Assembly (NCBI GenBank): GCA_018814945.1
Contig: JAHIYT010000119.1
Coordinates: 1 to 5,505, forward strand
Source: Patescibacteria group bacterium
Lineage (GTDB): Bacteria > Patescibacteriota > Gracilibacteria > UM-FILTER-43-11
Reading direction: 5' to 3'
Length of the DNA: 5,505 nucleotides
The notes beneath the pieces were generated by a model. That model did not search any database. It was not told the origin of the DNA and saw nothing but the letters and a program-made list of their open reading frames with translations. Shown one piece after another: positions 4,103 through 5,505 of the stretch. Within the stretch, counting starts at the first letter, position 1. Each line of letters opens with the position of its first letter. Both the position numbers and the translations under genes were made by a program.

Positions 4103-5505
4103 TTATTTCTCTTCTTGTTTCAGAGGCAACTGTATCGTAAACACCGCTCCTTTACTCTTTTGGCTGGTGGCCTCTATTATACCACCATGGAGCTCAATAA
4201 TCCTTTTTGAAATAAAAAGACCTAAACCAGCACCCCCCTTATACCTGGTATCAATGTTTTTTACTTGAATAAATTTATCAAAAATTTCATCAATCTTAGC
4301 TTTTGGTATTCCAACACCTTGATCGGCAATTTCAATAACTGCAAATCCATTTCTCTTTTTGATAGTCACCAAAATATCTTTTGAGCGTTTAGAAAATTTA
4401 ATCGCATTGTCTAATAAATTCCGCAAAACTTGAGAAATTCTGATTACATCAATTTTTAAAGCTATATTTTTAGACTTAGATAAATTGCTAAACTTGATTT
4501 TCAATTTTTTCTCACTGGCCTGATAAGAGAGGCTATCAATTATATCTTTTACTAGTTTAATTAAGTCAGTTGGGGTGCGTTGTAATTCAAATCTTCCTAA
4601 ATCTAAACGAGATACATCCAAAATGTTATTAACCAAATAATTTAAGGACTCAGTATTGTGATATGCCCGCAAAAGATATTGCTTGATTGCATCTGGAAAG
4701 GACTCTAGCGATTCCTTTTCTACTAAAAATGAAAGATAACCACGAATTGAAGTTAAGGGAGAGCGAAGTTCATGGGAAGTAACTGCGATAAATTCATCTT
4801 TCATTTCATTTAACGATTGTAGGCGCTTATTAGCCCTTTCTAGGTGATGTGTTTTCTCATCAACAAGTTTTTTTAGTTCAGCATTAAAACCTCTTAACTT
4901 TCTTTCCGCCCTTTTAATCAAAGTAATGTCGTGCAAACGCCCAAGTACAGCTGGCTTACCATGATGATCAATTCTTTGAATTGCAATATCTAAATCAATC
5001 AAGGTGCCATTTTTTCTTTTTCCCACTCCACTACATTTACTAATTCTGAATTTAGAGGATTTTTTTACATCCATAGAACAATTAAATCCATCAACAAAAT
5101 GTGTTATCGGTTTGCCTATAGCTTCATGCTTGTTGGTTCCGAACATTTTGCAAAACATTGGATTCGCATAACGTAAAATACCATCGGTAGCAATATATAT
5201 ACCTCTAATTGATTTTGTTACAATTTTTTTATGACTCTCCAATACTTCACGACTGGCAATATGTTTACCTAAGATCAAAGTAATACTTTTCACCAACTTT
5301 CGCTCCTCATGCCAAAAAGGAGAATATTTCATTTGGGCTAATTTTTTAGTATACCCAACTTGCAAAATCCCGCGCTTTCTACCAGCTACGACTATTGGTT
5401 CTTCAATTTTATATAAAAATTTAGATAATTTTTGTGAAGTCTGATAATTTTTGTTATCAAAAATAATACGCGCCTGAGCAACGTCCATAAATTGAAAAGC
5501 GTGAA
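4103..5505 (-). CDS. PAS-domain sensor histidine kinase (5' end outside the window)
   Basis: A hybrid-free sensor kinase expected to autophosphorylate and pass phosphate to the receiver protein 26 bp downstream. Counting the internal Met at 5488 as residue 1, the parts are as follows. The end of a GAF-like sensory region (1-80) is followed by a PAS domain (about 88-190; IYIATDGILRYANPMFCKMF) and a coiled-coil stretch (190-230). HisKA has SHELRSPLTSIRG (238-250, phospho-acceptor H239). HATPase_c has the N box LRNLLDNAIKFS (355-366, N361), G1 IADQGVGIP (387-395), F box IFDKF (402-406) and G2 GGAGLGLFIS (418-427). It ends LKQEEK-TAA. The frame stays open to the window edge as HAFQF before that Met, and the joined sequence continues the GAF-like pattern, so the protein starts outside the window. 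No transmembrane segment is visible in the part seen. All residues needed for catalysis are present. Confidence 0.93.
   Translation of the reverse strand, partial: HAFQFMDVAQARIIFDNKNYQTSQKLSKFLYKIEEPIVVAGRKRGILQVGYTKKLAQMKYSPFWHEERKLVKSITLILGKHIASREVLESHKKIVTKSIRGIYIATDGILRYANPMFCKMFGTNKHEAIGKPITHFVDGFNCSMDVKKSSKFRISKCSGVGKRKNGTLIDLDIAIQRIDHHGKPAVLGRLHDITLIKRAERKLRGFNAELKKLVDEKTHHLERANKRLQSLNEMKDEFIAVTSHELRSPLTSIRGYLSFLVEKESLESFPDAIKQYLLRAYHNTESLNYLVNNILDVSRLDLGRFELQRTPTDLIKLVKDIIDSLSYQASEKKLKIKFSNLSKSKNIALKIDVIRISQVLRNLLDNAIKFSKRSKDILVTIKKRNGFAVIEIADQGVGIPKAKIDEIFDKFIQVKNIDTRYKGGAGLGLFISKRIIELHGGIIEATSQKSKGAVFTIQLPLKQEEK

Noticed and set aside
2399..5505. Prophage, insertion sequence or toxin-antitoxin content
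   Set aside because: No transposase, integrase, terminal inverted repeats, target duplications or toxin-like small genes are visible. All frames here are explained by signalling proteins.

Overview
The window comes from an AT-rich bacterial genome and is almost fully coding. Composition is low in GC. No start codon has a recognisable Shine-Dalgarno sequence, intergenic gaps are short, short tandem repeats sit in leader regions, and promoters look like ordinary TTGAMA/TATAAT sites. Together with the look of the glycosyltransferase, this suggests a Patescibacteria (CPR) genome. That placement is an inference of moderate confidence, because no ribosomal or other phylogenetic marker is present. 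TGA is used as a stop and never appears in frame, so the recoded UGA=Gly groups are unlikely.

Layout. At the left edge (1-28, minus) is the probable start of a gene running off the window. Next comes a region of about 106 bp with interleaved divergent promoters and four 8-bp tandem repeats that abut the start of a family-4-type glycosyltransferase (135-1199, plus). Converging on it with only 12 bp between is a leftward block of five genes. In transcription order these are a PAS-containing sensor histidine kinase (cut by the right edge), a stand-alone receiver protein, an RsbW/SpoIIAB-like ATPase kinase fused to a STAS domain, a free STAS protein, and a two-TM HAMP-SpoIIE (PP2C) phosphatase. 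The last three are joined by TAAATG and TAATG junctions and have their own strong-looking promoter (TTGAAG-N17-TATAAT with extended TG). Its predicted leader carries nearly four copies of a 7-bp repeat.

How the genes may work together. The last three proteins contain every catalytic part of a partner-switching circuit: a kinase that phosphorylates a STAS serine, a STAS antagonist, and a membrane phosphatase that removes the phosphate. The unusual points are that the kinase carries its own STAS domain in cis on a proline-rich tether, and that no sigma factor or other target is encoded nearby. A histidine kinase/receiver pair lies directly upstream on the same strand, so the locus looks like a composite of two-component and partner-switching signalling. 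Its output is not visible here. The glycosyltransferase is probably part of a neighbouring cell-surface polysaccharide locus rather than of the signalling block.
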